Positions 7,003-15,543 of a stretch of DNA of 64,000 bases are shown here, piece by piece. Where the stretch lies: assembly GCF_000376825.1 (NCBI RefSeq), contig NZ_AQXW01000004.1:248001-312000 (forward strand), written 5' to 3'. Position 1 is the stretch's first letter. Every line of letters starts with the position of its first letter. The position numbers and the translations under genes are program-made. The DNA comes from Demetria terragena DSM 11295. Lineage in GTDB: Bacteria > Actinomycetota > Actinomycetes > Actinomycetales > Dermatophilaceae. The notes beneath the pieces were generated by a model. The model was given only the letters and a program-made list of their open reading frames with translations. It was not told the DNA's origin and did not search any database.

Positions 7003-7842
7003 TCATTTCACTTCGCTGCGCACTGCCAGACGAACACCGATGAACAGCGGGATCACCAGCCAGAAGAAGCCCGTGAAGGCCAGGTAACCCCAGTCGTTTG
7101 CCTCCATCGCGCCGTCATAGAGCTGCACCTGGTTGGCCTGGAAATCGACCCACCGAGAGATGTCCCTGAACCACGCCTGAGTGCCATACAAGATTCCGGT
7201 GATCGTGGGGAGCACAAAGGCGACGGCGAAATAGCCGACGAGCGCACCCGCCGAGTTGCGGATGATGGTGGCGATGACAAACCCCATCAACATGCCCAGG
7301 ACATTCGCGAGGATGATCTTGCCGACTGCAGCGATGCTCAGGCCCCAGGTGAGGTCGACGCCACGAATTGTCGCGCCCAGGAGATTGCCCGCTGCCCCCA
7401 GACCGACGGCCAGCAGCATCGAGGTCACACCAACCAGCACGGTTGCCGCGAGCTTGGCGGCAATGATGCGCCCCCTCCTGGGCACCATGGTGAACGTCGT
7501 CAGCCCCGAACGTTGCGACCATTCGCTCGTCACGCCGAGCACGGCGACGACGGGCAGCAGAATGGACATCGGCACACCGATGGCCGTGGCAAAACTCTCG
7601 AAGGTCAGGCTCTCGTCACTCGCAAAGATCAAGACGGCAACGGTGGCGATCAGCGACAGGATGCCGATGCTCATCATCAGCCAGAAACCCGAGCGGGTGT
7701 CGAACATCTTGCGCAGCTCGATCCGGATCAGGCGACCGAATCCGATGCCAGGCCGCTCGATCATTCCTGAGGAGTCCCCGCGGCCTGCGGTGCTGACGTC
7801 CTGCAGCGCCACGCTCGGCGTCGCGGTGGGTGCGGTACTCAT
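7003..7842 (-). CDS. ABC-2 type transporter permease
   Basis: A 279-residue membrane protein with a 45-residue cytoplasmic N-terminus and about six hydrophobic segments, starting with WLMMSIGILSLIATVAVLIF and ending WLVIPLFIGVRLA. This is the ABC-2 plan. The cytoplasmic turn TTFTMVPRRGRIIAAKLAA resembles the coupling region of export permeases. Its start overlaps the ATPase stop by 4 bp, so the two form one transporter. The substrate is unknown; such pairs often export peptides, drugs or lipids. It lies between tyrA and cmk, genes that are usually closer together. Confidence 0.85.
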   Translation of the reverse strand: MSTAPTATPSVALQDVSTAGRGDSSGMIERPGIGFGRLIRIELRKMFDTRSGFWLMMSIGILSLIATVAVLIFASDESLTFESFATAIGVPMSILLPVVAVLGVTSEWSQRSGLTTFTMVPRRGRIIAAKLAATVLVGVTSMLLAVGLGAAGNLLGATIRGVDLTWGLSIAAVGKIILANVLGMLMGFVIATIIRNSAGALVGYFAVAFVLPTITGILYGTQAWFRDISRWVDFQANQVQLYDGAMEANDWGYLAFTGFFWLVIPLFIGVRLAVRSEVK

Positions 7843-8750
7843 GCCGCGTCTCCTTCAATGGTCTGCTCGCGCTGGGTGTCAGCGGTGAGTTCGAGGAACA
7901 TTTCTTCAAGGCCAGCGCCCTCTGCTGGCCGGAGTTCAACCAAAGCGATGCCGCTGGTCAACGCGATACGGCCCACGACGTCCGGATCGGCTTCGACCCG
8001 CAGTCCGTCCCGACCAGAGTCGTGAGCGATAAGGCCCGCGCTGACGAGCGCACTCCGCAGCGCACCGACCTGCGGGGTGCGTACGGAGGTTCCCGCCGTC
8101 GCGAGCAGGTCCTGTTTGGTTCCCTGCGCCACGATCTTGCCCCGCCCGATGACGATCAGATCGTCGGCGATGACCTCAATTTCGTGCAGCAGGTGCGAGC
8201 TCAGCAGGACGGTGCCGCCCATGTCGGCGTACTGCCGAAGCAGGTCTCGCATCCACCGAATCCCTGCTGGGTCAAGGCCATTCGCCGGTTCGTCGAGGAT
8301 GAGAACGTGCGGGTCGCCGACAAGTGCGGTCGCAATGCCGAGACGCTGACGCATACCCAGGGAGTAGTCGCGGACACGACGTTTGGACTCTTTGGGAGTC
8401 AGGCTGACCAGGTCGAGGATCTGGTCGACGCGGCTGGTCGGCATGCCCAGGGTCTGGGCTGCCAGCGTCAACGTCTCTCGACCGGTACGCCCGGCGTGCT
8501 GTGCTGAGGCATCCAAGAGAACGCCGATGTCCCGGCCGGGGTTGGGCAGGTCTGCGTAGTGGTGCCCTTCGATCGTGGCCGAACCGGCGGTGGGCCGGGT
8601 GAGGCCGACCATGATGCGCATAGTGGTGGATTTGCCCGCGCCGTTAGGACCGAGGAATCCGGTCACTCGCCCAGGCTGAGCGGTGAACGTGACATTCTCG
8701 AGGACACGGGTAGAGCCGTACGTCTTAGTGACGGAATCGACGTGAATCAT
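7839..8750 (-). CDS. ABC transporter ATP-binding protein
   Basis: A 303-residue ATPase with Walker A FLGPNGAGKSTTM, signature YSLGMRQRLGIATAL, Walker B HVLILDEPANGLDP and switch His in LLSSHLLHEIE. About 80 C-terminal residues extend beyond the nucleotide-binding domain, as in drug/lantibiotic-type exporters. It powers the permease encoded immediately downstream with a 4-bp overlap. No regulator or cargo peptide gene is adjacent. The nearest upstream gene is the AAA ATPase, separated by 64 bp and a hairpin. Confidence 0.93.
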   Translation of the reverse strand: MIHVDSVTKTYGSTRVLENVTFTAQPGRVTGFLGPNGAGKSTTMRIMVGLTRPTAGSATIEGHHYADLPNPGRDIGVLLDASAQHAGRTGRETLTLAAQTLGMPTSRVDQILDLVSLTPKESKRRVRDYSLGMRQRLGIATALVGDPHVLILDEPANGLDPAGIRWMRDLLRQYADMGGTVLLSSHLLHEIEVIADDLIVIGRGKIVAQGTKQDLLATAGTSVRTPQVGALRSALVSAGLIAHDSGRDGLRVEADPDVVGRIALTSGIALVELRPAEGAGLEEMFLELTADTQREQTIEGDAA

Positions 8751-8786
8751 AAGTCTGAGTGTGCGCTACCCGGACCTCTCGCGCGA

Positions 8787-8801
8787 TGGGGTTTGACCCC
8801 A
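8787..8801 (-). terminator. Short hairpin after the AAA ATPase gene
   Basis: TGGGGT (8787-8792) and ACCCCA (8796-8801) form a 6-bp stem with a 3-base loop, 13 bases beyond the AAA ATPase stop and before the ABC operon start. Confidence 0.35.
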
Positions 8802-8814
8802 GGCCGACCCTGAG

Positions 8815-10011
8815 CTACCCCTGAGTGCCCTCGGGATAGTTGTCTCGCAGCCACGCGCCCATCCCTGGGGTCACGAAGCGAAGCCCTCCGCTGGACTCAT
8901 CCGGATAGAGGGTGCCTTTGTGCACCAGTCGTTCTTGGAGGTAGCTCGTCTGGTTGGGGCGCTTGCCCAATCGCTTGGCGACATCAGCGTTTCGTGCGGC
9001 TGAATCGTCAAGAGCAGCAAGGGTGCTCAGGTATCGGCGCTCCTCGGGCGCGGCGCCGTCCCAGCGGGACTGGAAGAGGCTGGTCTCTAGGTCGCGGCGG
9101 ATCCGGGACTCGGCCTGATGGGCATGAGCCGCGGTCACACTCGCAGCATCACCTGCTGCCCGCCAGGCGTACTTTCCGGCGACCTGCAGCGCGAACGGAT
9201 AGCCACCGGCCAACTCCGCCAGCACGTCAGTGGCCCCGGAGGTCAGCGGCCGTCCTGCTTCGCGTGCGGGACGCTCGAGCGCGTCTCGCGCGTCGGCGGC
9301 GGGCAAATGTCCCAAGTGGTGCCACTCAGCCCGTTCGAGATAGGTCGGCGGTTTCGGTCCTCGAGCACGGTCCTGGAGGAGCCGTCGAACTCCAGGAAGG
9401 GCCGCGACCACCACGACCAGGGGCGCGTTCTGGTGAGTCATTCGCTGCAATGCTGCGCCCAGGATGCCCAGCTCGCCGCGGTCGGCGTTTTGTAGCTCAT
9501 CGATGGTCAACACCAAGCCCGCGTCTCGTTCATCTGCCGCGGACATGACGTCGTGAAGGGCCGCGTCAAAACGTGCCGCAATGTGCTCGTGCTGGCCCTG
9601 CCCAGCCGACTCGCGCGCCCACTCAACTTCGCCCGATATCCCCATGGCACCGGCCGCGACCTTCCCGCCCGTGATCCGACCGCGCGAGGCGCGAGGTGGT
9701 TGCTGCCTCAAGAGACCAGCCATTTCCTCCAGCCGGCCGCTCAACGGCTCCAGCATGGGACTGCCGGAGACTGCCTCACCATGCACGCTGGGCCAAGAGA
9801 ATCGCTCGAGCGCAACATCGGCCACTCGCCGAATGGTGACGGTCTTCCCGAGCCCCCGTGGGCCGACCAGGATCAGCGGCCTCGGGGTGACGAAATCCAG
9901 CGCCGCCGATTCCAGTGCCTCGGCGGCGGCCTCCAAGACCTCGGCCCGGCCCGCAAGATAGGCCGGTTCCATGCCGAAGCCGGGCCGATAGGGATTTGGC
10001 CTGCGACTCAT
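8815..10011 (-). CDS. AAA/STAND-type ATPase with C-terminal winged helix
   Basis: A 398-residue protein with an Orc1/Cdc6-like AAA core: N-terminal FGMEPAYLAGRAEVLE, Walker A ILVGPRGLGKTVTIRR (about 47-62), Walker B VLTIDELQNAD and sensor region LVVVVAALPGV. An all-helical lid follows, then a winged-helix-like tail (RNADVAKRLGKRPNQTSYLQ). Such proteins occur as plasmid or mobile-element ATPases and as regulatory or defence NTPases. No partner effector is adjacent. The start has GAGGAAGT directly before ATG. Three TATAGCA-type repeats sit just upstream and may be its own binding sites. Function is unknown. Confidence 0.8.
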   Translation of the reverse strand: MSRRPNPYRPGFGMEPAYLAGRAEVLEAAAEALESAALDFVTPRPLILVGPRGLGKTVTIRRVADVALERFSWPSVHGEAVSGSPMLEPLSGRLEEMAGLLRQQPPRASRGRITGGKVAAGAMGISGEVEWARESAGQGQHEHIAARFDAALHDVMSAADERDAGLVLTIDELQNADRGELGILGAALQRMTHQNAPLVVVVAALPGVRRLLQDRARGPKPPTYLERAEWHHLGHLPAADARDALERPAREAGRPLTSGATDVLAELAGGYPFALQVAGKYAWRAAGDAASVTAAHAHQAESRIRRDLETSLFQSRWDGAAPEERRYLSTLAALDDSAARNADVAKRLGKRPNQTSYLQERLVHKGTLYPDESSGGLRFVTPGMGAWLRDNYPEGTQG

Positions 10012-10032
10012 ACTTCCTCGCCTTCAGCGTGG

Positions 10033-10059
10033 TATAGCACCTATAGCACGGTATAGCAG
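10033..10059 (-). promoter_or_regulatory. Triple TATAGCAC repeat upstream of the AAA ATPase
   Basis: TATAGCAC occurs at 10033-10040 and 10042-10049, with TATAGCAG at 10052-10059, a step of 9-10 bp or about one helical turn. On the minus strand GCTATA units could serve as -10 elements. The run lies 22-48 bp before the ATPase start codon in an otherwise GC-rich gap (10012-10090). It resembles a small iteron-like operator. Confidence 0.5.
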
Positions 10060-10090
10060 CCCGAGGTGACAGTGCGCTCAGGTCGCAGCG

Positions 10091-11176
10091 CTAGATGTGC
10101 ACGCTCCACCCATTTGCCGACAGGGCCTCCTGCAGGCGCTCGAGTGCGCTGGGCAGCACCCATACCTCGGCAAGGCCGACCGGCCGACCCTCGGCATGCT
10201 CGATACGAACGTCCTCGAGGTTGACGTCGGCTTTGCCCATCTCGGTGAACAGACGTCCCAACTCCCCCGGCTCATCCGGAACGACCACCACGAGCGAGGC
10301 AAAAGTCGCCGCCGCAGCTCCATGCTTGCCTGGGAGACGCGCCTGGCCCTGCTGCCCCTGAGCGATGGCCTGCGCCAGCACGCCACGGGCTCCAGGCTCT
10401 GAACCGTTGGGCTGGAGCGCCTCCAACGCCTGCTGGATGTTGGCCAGATCCTGGCTCAGTGCGCCCAGGAGCGGGGTGATGGCCACGGCGTTTCCCGAAA
10501 GGATCTGGGTCCAGAGCAACGGATCGGAGGCGGCAATGCGAGTCACATCGCGTACGCCCGGCCCGGCCAGCGCCACCGCGCCGTCCGGCAGGTCACGGAG
10601 CCTCGCTGCCACCAAACTCGCAGCGACCTGCGGTAGGTGGGAAACGGCCGCCACGGCCAGATCGTGTTCAGCCGCAGGCATTTCCACCACCGAAGCCCCC
10701 GTGGCCATACCCAGTTCTCGAACTAACGCGGTTGCCGCCGGCAGCGTCGACTCGTGCGGCACTAACACCCACGTACGGCCTTCGAACAAGTCGTCTTGTG
10801 CCCCGACTGCGCCGGATCGCTCCCGGCCCGCCATCGGGTGCGACCCGACATAGCGCGTCAGGCTGGCCGCATCGGCGGCCAGGCGCAGTTGGTCCAGCAC
10901 ACTCTGCTTGACGGAGGCGACATCGGTGACAATCGCCTCTGGCCATGACTGCAACTCGCGCGCCACCACCTGCGCCGTCACATCGGGTGGCGTCGCGACC
11001 ACCACAAGGTGCGGTTGTTCGCTGTCACGGTGGATCTCGCCCGCGCCCAGATCCCGTGCCAAGGCAAGCGTCGTCGGCGAGGTGTCCTCCAGGAGAACCC
11101 GATGACCTCGTCGCGACAACGCCATACCGATGGAAGTGCCGAGCAGCCCGGTGCCGACCACACGAATCGTGGTCAC
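10091..11176 (-). CDS. tyrA: Prephenate dehydrogenase
   Basis: This 361-residue enzyme oxidatively decarboxylates prephenate to 4-hydroxyphenylpyruvate with NAD in tyrosine synthesis. The Rossmann motif is VVGTGLLGTSIGMAL at residue 5. The catalytic region includes VTDVASVKQSVLD and YVGSHPMAGRERSG with the conserved His. The C-terminal 70 residues (VVVPDEPGELGRLFTEMGKA) form an ACT domain, suggesting amino-acid feedback. It overlaps the upstream rluB stop by 4 bp, completing the parA-scpA-scpB-rluB-tyrA operon. Confidence 0.95.
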   Translation of the reverse strand: MTTIRVVGTGLLGTSIGMALSRRGHRVLLEDTSPTTLALARDLGAGEIHRDSEQPHLVVVATPPDVTAQVVARELQSWPEAIVTDVASVKQSVLDQLRLAADAASLTRYVGSHPMAGRERSGAVGAQDDLFEGRTWVLVPHESTLPAATALVRELGMATGASVVEMPAAEHDLAVAAVSHLPQVAASLVAARLRDLPDGAVALAGPGVRDVTRIAASDPLLWTQILSGNAVAITPLLGALSQDLANIQQALEALQPNGSEPGARGVLAQAIAQGQQGQARLPGKHGAAAATFASLVVVVPDEPGELGRLFTEMGKADVNLEDVRIEHAEGRPVGLAEVWVLPSALERLQEALSANGWSVHI

Positions 11177-12012
11177 AGGCCCGCAGCCTTGTAGAGCCCA
11201 GCGACCTCCTGGCTAGATAGCGGGCGCATCTTCCCCGGGCGCAACTCACCCAGGCTGACCGGACCCACATTTGTGCGCACCAGTGACTCGACCGGACGCC
11301 CCATGGCCTCCAGCAGTCGGCGGACAATGTGCTTGCGGCCTTCGTGCAGGACCAACTCGACCATCGCCTGGCCCGGCCTGGAATCGACGAGGCGGAACGA
11401 ATCAACGCGCACCGGACCGTCCTCCAGTTCCACACCTTCGCGTAGCTTCTGGCCAAGATCGCGCGGCACAGGGCCAGGGACGACGGCGACATACGTTTTG
11501 GACACCCCGTAGGACGGGTGCTGTAGCCGGTTAGCCAGGTCGCCATCGTTGGTGAGCAACAGCAGACCCTCGGTGTCCACGTCGAGCCGTCCGACGTGAA
11601 ACAGCCGATCCTTGCGGTGTTCCAAGTAGTCGCCAACCGAAATCCGGTCCATCTCGTCGTGCATGGTCGACACCACGCCGAGTGGCTTGTTAAACGCGAG
11701 GTAGAGCTTGGATTCATCGAGTTGAACGCGCTCGCCGTCGACGTGCACAACCTGGGTGTCTGGATCAATCCGCACGCCCAGTTCGACCACGATCTGGCCG
11801 TCGACCTCGACGCGTCCATTCGCAATGAGTTGCTCGCAAGCCCGCCGTGAGCCCACGCCAGCCCCCGCAAGGAGTTTCTGCAGACGTACGCCCTCGGCGC
11901 GGTGGACGTCGATTGCCTCATCGCGCGGAGTGCGTTTGCGAGGCGGCCGCTGGGGACGCTGCGGGCGCTTCTGGGAGGAGTTGTTGCCTTTGCGGTGCTG
12001 TTTGCCGCTCAT
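11173..12012 (-). CDS. rluB: 23S rRNA pseudouridine synthase, RluB family
   Basis: A 279-residue protein with a Lys/Arg-rich N-terminus (about 35 residues), an S4 RNA-binding domain (RLQKLLAGAGVGSRRACEQ) and the RsuA/RluB catalytic core with the nucleophilic Asp in GRLDVDTEGLLLLTNDGDLA. It should isomerise a uridine in 23S rRNA helix 89 or a related site. The position after scpB and before tyrA is the standard actinobacterial order. The basic tail may aid ribosome binding. Confidence 0.9.
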   Translation of the reverse strand: MSGKQHRKGNNSSQKRPQRPQRPPRKRTPRDEAIDVHRAEGVRLQKLLAGAGVGSRRACEQLIANGRVEVDGQIVVELGVRIDPDTQVVHVDGERVQLDESKLYLAFNKPLGVVSTMHDEMDRISVGDYLEHRKDRLFHVGRLDVDTEGLLLLTNDGDLANRLQHPSYGVSKTYVAVVPGPVPRDLGQKLREGVELEDGPVRVDSFRLVDSRPGQAMVELVLHEGRKHIVRRLLEAMGRPVESLVRTNVGPVSLGELRPGKMRPLSSQEVAGLYKAAGL

Positions 12013-12061
12013 CGGTGTTCCTTCATCTCGTGAGCTCGGGTCCCGATCATGCGTGGCGCGG

Positions 12062-12679
12062 TCATGCCTGGCCCTGCTCTGCCAGTGCGTCGAGGGCGTC
12101 CGCGTCGGGGAGATACGGCGCCAGCGGTGGGAGTTCGTCTAGCGAGCCCACGCCGATCCGTTGCAAGAACAACGGGGTGGTGCCGTAGAGCATCGCGCCG
12201 CCCTCGGGGTCGTGTCCAAATTCTTGGATGAGGCCACGGGTCTGGAGGGTGCGAATGACACCGTCCACGTTGACGCCGCGTACGGCACTGACCCGCGAAC
12301 GCGACACCGGTTGCCGATAGGCAATCACCGCAAGGGTTTCGAGCGCGGCCTTGGTCAATTTGGCCTGCTGCCCGTCAAGCAGGAACTTTTCCACAACCGG
12401 CGCAAAGTCAGCGCGGCTGTAGACCCGCCAGGCGTCATTGATCCGCCGGATGGTGAATCCGCGCTGCTGCTCGTCGTATTCGCGCTCCAGTCCACGCAAT
12501 TCCTCATCGACGTCGGCCATGGGGCGCTCCAGCGCGCTGGCCAACTCCTCGGCGGTCACGGGCTGATCAACAACCATGAGGACCGCCTCGACTGCACTCC
12601 GCAGCCCGCCAGGAAATTCGTCGACGTCGAACGCCAACTGCTCAGTGCTCTCGACTTCGGGAGTCGTCTCGTCAGTCAT
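12062..12679 (-). CDS. scpB: Segregation and condensation protein B
   Basis: This 205-residue protein carries two winged-helix domains (FPGGLRSAVEAVLMVVDQPV and LTKAALETLAVIAYRQPVSR). It is the kleisin-associated subunit of the SMC-ScpAB condensin acting in chromosome segregation. The frame opens 48 codons further up, but the ATG at 12679 overlaps the scpA stop by 8 bp and gives the normal family length. An acidic N-terminus (ETTPEVESTEQLAFDVDEF) is common in actinobacterial homologues. Confidence 0.93.
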   Translation of the reverse strand: MTDETTPEVESTEQLAFDVDEFPGGLRSAVEAVLMVVDQPVTAEELASALERPMADVDEELRGLEREYDEQQRGFTIRRINDAWRVYSRADFAPVVEKFLLDGQQAKLTKAALETLAVIAYRQPVSRSRVSAVRGVNVDGVIRTLQTRGLIQEFGHDPEGGAMLYGTTPLFLQRIGVGSLDELPPLAPYLPDADALDALAEQGQA

Positions 12680-13622
12680 GCGCCTGTCCGTCTCTCGTGT
12701 CGGGCGACTCGTTGTGTGAATCGGCTTGTGGTGGTTGCGCATTCGCTGCTTGCGCGTCGTGGTTCTGCTCGTCGAGAGGCACATCAAACTCGTCCCCCAC
12801 CTCAACGCTGCCGGCATCATCACCGGTCCAGCGCACCGTCAGGCTTCCGAGCGCTTCGGGCTGATCGAAGGCAATGACCGCCTCTTTGAAAAGTTCCAGC
12901 AGCGCCAAAAACCGCGCCACGATCACCAGGGTCGAGTCAGCGTCCGCAACCAGGTCCCGGAAGGACGCCTCGCGCTGCACCCGCAATCGATCCACGACGA
13001 GCGCGGCCTGCTCTCGTACCGACACCTGCGCCGCATGCAAGTGAGCGAGGCCAACGGTGGGCTCGGGTTTCGGCGTCATCGCCTCGGCCGCAACTTTCGC
13101 CAACTGCTCTGGCGTCACCGTGATGATGAGTTCGGGAAGGAGACCAGCAAAGCGCTCGTCCAAGCCAGCCTGGCGTGCGGTCATTCGGCCGTACGTACCC
13201 ATCCGGTCATCGATAAAACCAGCAACCTCTTTGAAGGCGCGGTATTGCAATAGTCGCGCAAACAACAAGTCCCGCGCCTCGATCAGCGCCAGGTCGTCCT
13301 CGTCCTCGGGCCCGGAGGAGGGCAACAATCGCCGGGCTTTCAACTCCAGCAGCGTCGCGGCCACCAGCAAGAACTCCGATGCCTGCCCGAGGTCCCATTC
13401 GCGCTGCTCGCTCTGGGCCAGCCGAGTGTGGGCGATGAACTCGTCGGTGACCTTGGCCAGCGCGATCTCAGTGACATCGAGTTTGTGCTTGGCGATGAGT
13501 CCCAACAGCAGATCGAAGGGCCCCGAGTAGACGTCCAGGTGCACCTCGAACGGCGCATCTGCCACCCGGCGGGTGATGACGCCGCCGGGAGTCGCGGCAG
13601 CGTCCGCTGGCGCGGAGGTCAT
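12672..13622 (-). CDS. scpA: Segregation and condensation protein A (kleisin)
   Basis: A 316-residue kleisin bridging the SMC dimer. The N-terminal SMC-neck-binding region FEVHLDVYSGPFDLLLGLIA and helical LLVAATLLELKARRLLP are diagnostic. The C-terminal winged helix (FLALLELFKEAVIAFDQ) contacts the SMC head. The last 55 residues are an acidic, Asn/Gln/His-rich tail without clear structure. It lies 7 bp from parA and overlaps scpB, so chromosome-partition genes are co-expressed. Confidence 0.94.
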   Translation of the reverse strand: MTSAPADAAATPGGVITRRVADAPFEVHLDVYSGPFDLLLGLIAKHKLDVTEIALAKVTDEFIAHTRLAQSEQREWDLGQASEFLLVAATLLELKARRLLPSSGPEDEDDLALIEARDLLFARLLQYRAFKEVAGFIDDRMGTYGRMTARQAGLDERFAGLLPELIITVTPEQLAKVAAEAMTPKPEPTVGLAHLHAAQVSVREQAALVVDRLRVQREASFRDLVADADSTLVIVARFLALLELFKEAVIAFDQPEALGSLTVRWTGDDAGSVEVGDEFDVPLDEQNHDAQAANAQPPQADSHNESPDTRDGQAHD

Positions 13623-13629
13623 GGATTCA

Positions 13630-14538
13630 TCAGGCGGCGTCGCCCCGGGCGATCAACTCTCGCGCCAGTTGGCGATAGGCCTCGGCCGCCCCGTGGGTGG
13701 AGGCATACGTCGTGATCGGCTCCGCGGCAAGCGTCGCGTCAGGGAATTTGACCGTGCGCGTGATCACCGTGTGGAACACGTCGTCACCGAAGTGATCCAC
13801 CACGCTGCGCACTACGTCTTTGCTGTGCAAGGTTCGGGCGTCATACATCGTCGCCAGAATGCCGTCGAGTTGCAGCCGCGGGTTGAGCCGGTCGGTCACC
13901 TTTTCGATGGTTTCGACCAGCAGCGCTACACCGCGCATCGCGAAGAACTCGCACTCCAACGGCACGATCACCCCGTGGGAGGCGGTCAGTGCGTTCACGG
14001 TCAGCAAGCCAAGCGACGGCTGGCAGTCGATGAGGATGACGTCGTAGTCATCAAGCACCGGACGGAGCACCCGGCCAAGAACCATCTCGCGAGCGACCTC
14101 ACCGACGAGTTGCACCTCGGCGGCAGACAGGTCGATGTTGGCGGGGAGGACGTCCAGGCCCTGGGTGTTTGTCGGCTGGATGACATCGCGCACGTCATGT
14201 CCGCGCTCGACCAGCAGGTTGTAGACCGTGACGTCAAGATCGTGCGCTGGCACGCCTAAACCAACCGACAGGGCTCCTTGCGGGTCGAAGTCGACAAGCA
14301 GTACTTTGCGGCCGTACTCGGCGAGCGCGGCACCCAGGTTGATCGTGCTGGTCGTCTTGCCGACGCCACCCTTTTGGTTGCACATCGATATGACCCTGGC
14401 CGGCCCGTGCGCCTCAAGCGGCTTGGGCGCGGGAAATGCCGGTAGAACCCGGCCCGTCGGTCCCATTTGGCCTTTGGCTGCGAACTCGGTGCCTGGCAGT
14501 CGCTCATGCGATCCGCCGGCAGATGGTTGCCTTGCCAC
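13630..14538 (-). CDS. ParA/Soj-type partitioning ATPase
   Basis: The 302-residue ATPase has a 45-residue basic/Pro-rich N-terminal extension, then the deviant Walker A NQKGGVGKTTSTINLG with both signature lysines, a DFDPQGALSVGLG switch and VILIDCQPSLGLLTVNAL. No ParB gene or parS-like site is nearby. This copy is the scpAB-linked ParA common in actinobacteria rather than the origin-proximal one. Start is GTG at 14538 behind GGGAG. It may connect condensin loading with nucleoid positioning; that role is inferred. Confidence 0.9.
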   Translation of the reverse strand: MARQPSAGGSHERLPGTEFAAKGQMGPTGRVLPAFPAPKPLEAHGPARVISMCNQKGGVGKTTSTINLGAALAEYGRKVLLVDFDPQGALSVGLGVPAHDLDVTVYNLLVERGHDVRDVIQPTNTQGLDVLPANIDLSAAEVQLVGEVAREMVLGRVLRPVLDDYDVILIDCQPSLGLLTVNALTASHGVIVPLECEFFAMRGVALLVETIEKVTDRLNPRLQLDGILATMYDARTLHSKDVVRSVVDHFGDDVFHTVITRTVKFPDATLAAEPITTYASTHGAAEAYRQLARELIARGDAA

Positions 14539-14604
14539 GCGTTCACTCCCAGATGTCAGACTCGTTCGGCCTCTCGCCGATCGTGTCCCAACCTAACGCA
14601 CTTC

Positions 14605-15531
14605 TCACCGGGCGCGTGGATGCGCCTGAGCGAAGACCTCTCTCAGCTGCTGTGCGGACACCATCGTGTAGATCTGTGTGGTCGTCACTGAAGCGTGTCC
14701 TAAGAGTTCCTGGACCACGCGCACATCGGCGCCACCGTCAAGCAGGTGCGTGGCATACGAGTGGCGCAGCGTGTGCGGGCTCAGGTGCCCGGTGAGGTCC
14801 GCGCGTTCGGCCGCGCGTTGGATGATGGTCCAGGCGCTCTGCCGCGATAGACGGCCTCCGCGCTGGTTGACGAAGAGCGCGCCGCCCGGTGCCGCTTTAG
14901 CTTTCTCCACGAGAGCTGGACGTCCTCGGACGAGGTATGCCGACACTGACTCGATCGCGAATCTTCCGACGGGGAGCACCCGTTCCTTATCGCCCTTACC
15001 CAGCACTCGAACCGACGCATGGTCCAGGTCGAGGTCGTCCACATCGAGGCCGACCGCCTCGCTGACTCGGGCACCGATGCCGTACAGCACCTCGAGCAGC
15101 GCCCGATCACGTAGCGACGCTGGGGTGTCCCCCACACTGGCTGCCGACAGCAGCCGCTCCACTTGCTCTAGCGCAATGGCCTTCGGTAGGCGCATGGGCG
15201 GGCTTGGTGGTTGTACGGCCGAGGCCACGTCGTGCTCGGTGTCCCCCTCCAGCGCCAGAAACCGGTGAAAGCCCCGCACGGCGACCAGCGTTCGCGCCGC
15301 GGAGGTCGCAGCCAGCGGCCGATGATCGTCATCGCCCTCACGCAACCAGGCGAGGAACCCAGCCACATGGGTCTCGGCCACCTCGCGCACCTCGGCGATG
15401 CCCTGGGTCGCCAGATAGTCGACATAGCGGCGCAGGTCGCGCTCGTAGGCGGCGAGGGTGTGCACCGAAGACCCGCGCTCGACCCGCAAGTGATTAAGCC
15501 ACCCTTGAACGGCGCGCTCCAGCGGTGACAT
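14605..15531 (-). CDS. xerD: Site-specific tyrosine recombinase XerD
   Basis: The 308-residue protein has the Xer layout: a core-binding domain (WLNHLRVERGSSVHTLAAYE) and a catalytic domain with Arg in YGIGARVSEAVGLD, HxxR in PHTLRHSYATHLLDGGAD and Tyr in GHASVTTTQIYTMV. Length and the ending close to the Tyr segment fit XerD, which resolves chromosome dimers at dif with XerC. A GTG one codon earlier (15534) is possible. It lies 10-13 bp past hisS and heads toward parA. It is unlike the two transposon recombinases in this window. Confidence 0.92.
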   Translation of the reverse strand: MSPLERAVQGWLNHLRVERGSSVHTLAAYERDLRRYVDYLATQGIAEVREVAETHVAGFLAWLREGDDDHRPLAATSAARTLVAVRGFHRFLALEGDTEHDVASAVQPPSPPMRLPKAIALEQVERLLSAASVGDTPASLRDRALLEVLYGIGARVSEAVGLDVDDLDLDHASVRVLGKGDKERVLPVGRFAIESVSAYLVRGRPALVEKAKAAPGGALFVNQRGGRLSRQSAWTIIQRAAERADLTGHLSPHTLRHSYATHLLDGGADVRVVQELLGHASVTTTQIYTMVSAQQLREVFAQAHPRAR

Positions 15532-15543
15532 CACCGTCGTGGC

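Noticed and set aside
6880-7770. 296-codon plus-strand frame opposite the ABC permease and cmk start
   Set aside because: It is extremely rich in His, Asp, Gln and Arg, with no domain; it is antisense to the permease.
10033-10059. CRISPR-like short repeats
   Set aside because: Units are 8 bp with 1-2 bp between them; there are no spacers or cas genes.
13630-14538. ParA as part of a plasmid-type parABS locus
   Set aside because: No parB or parS is adjacent, and it is embedded in the standard chromosomal scpAB operon.
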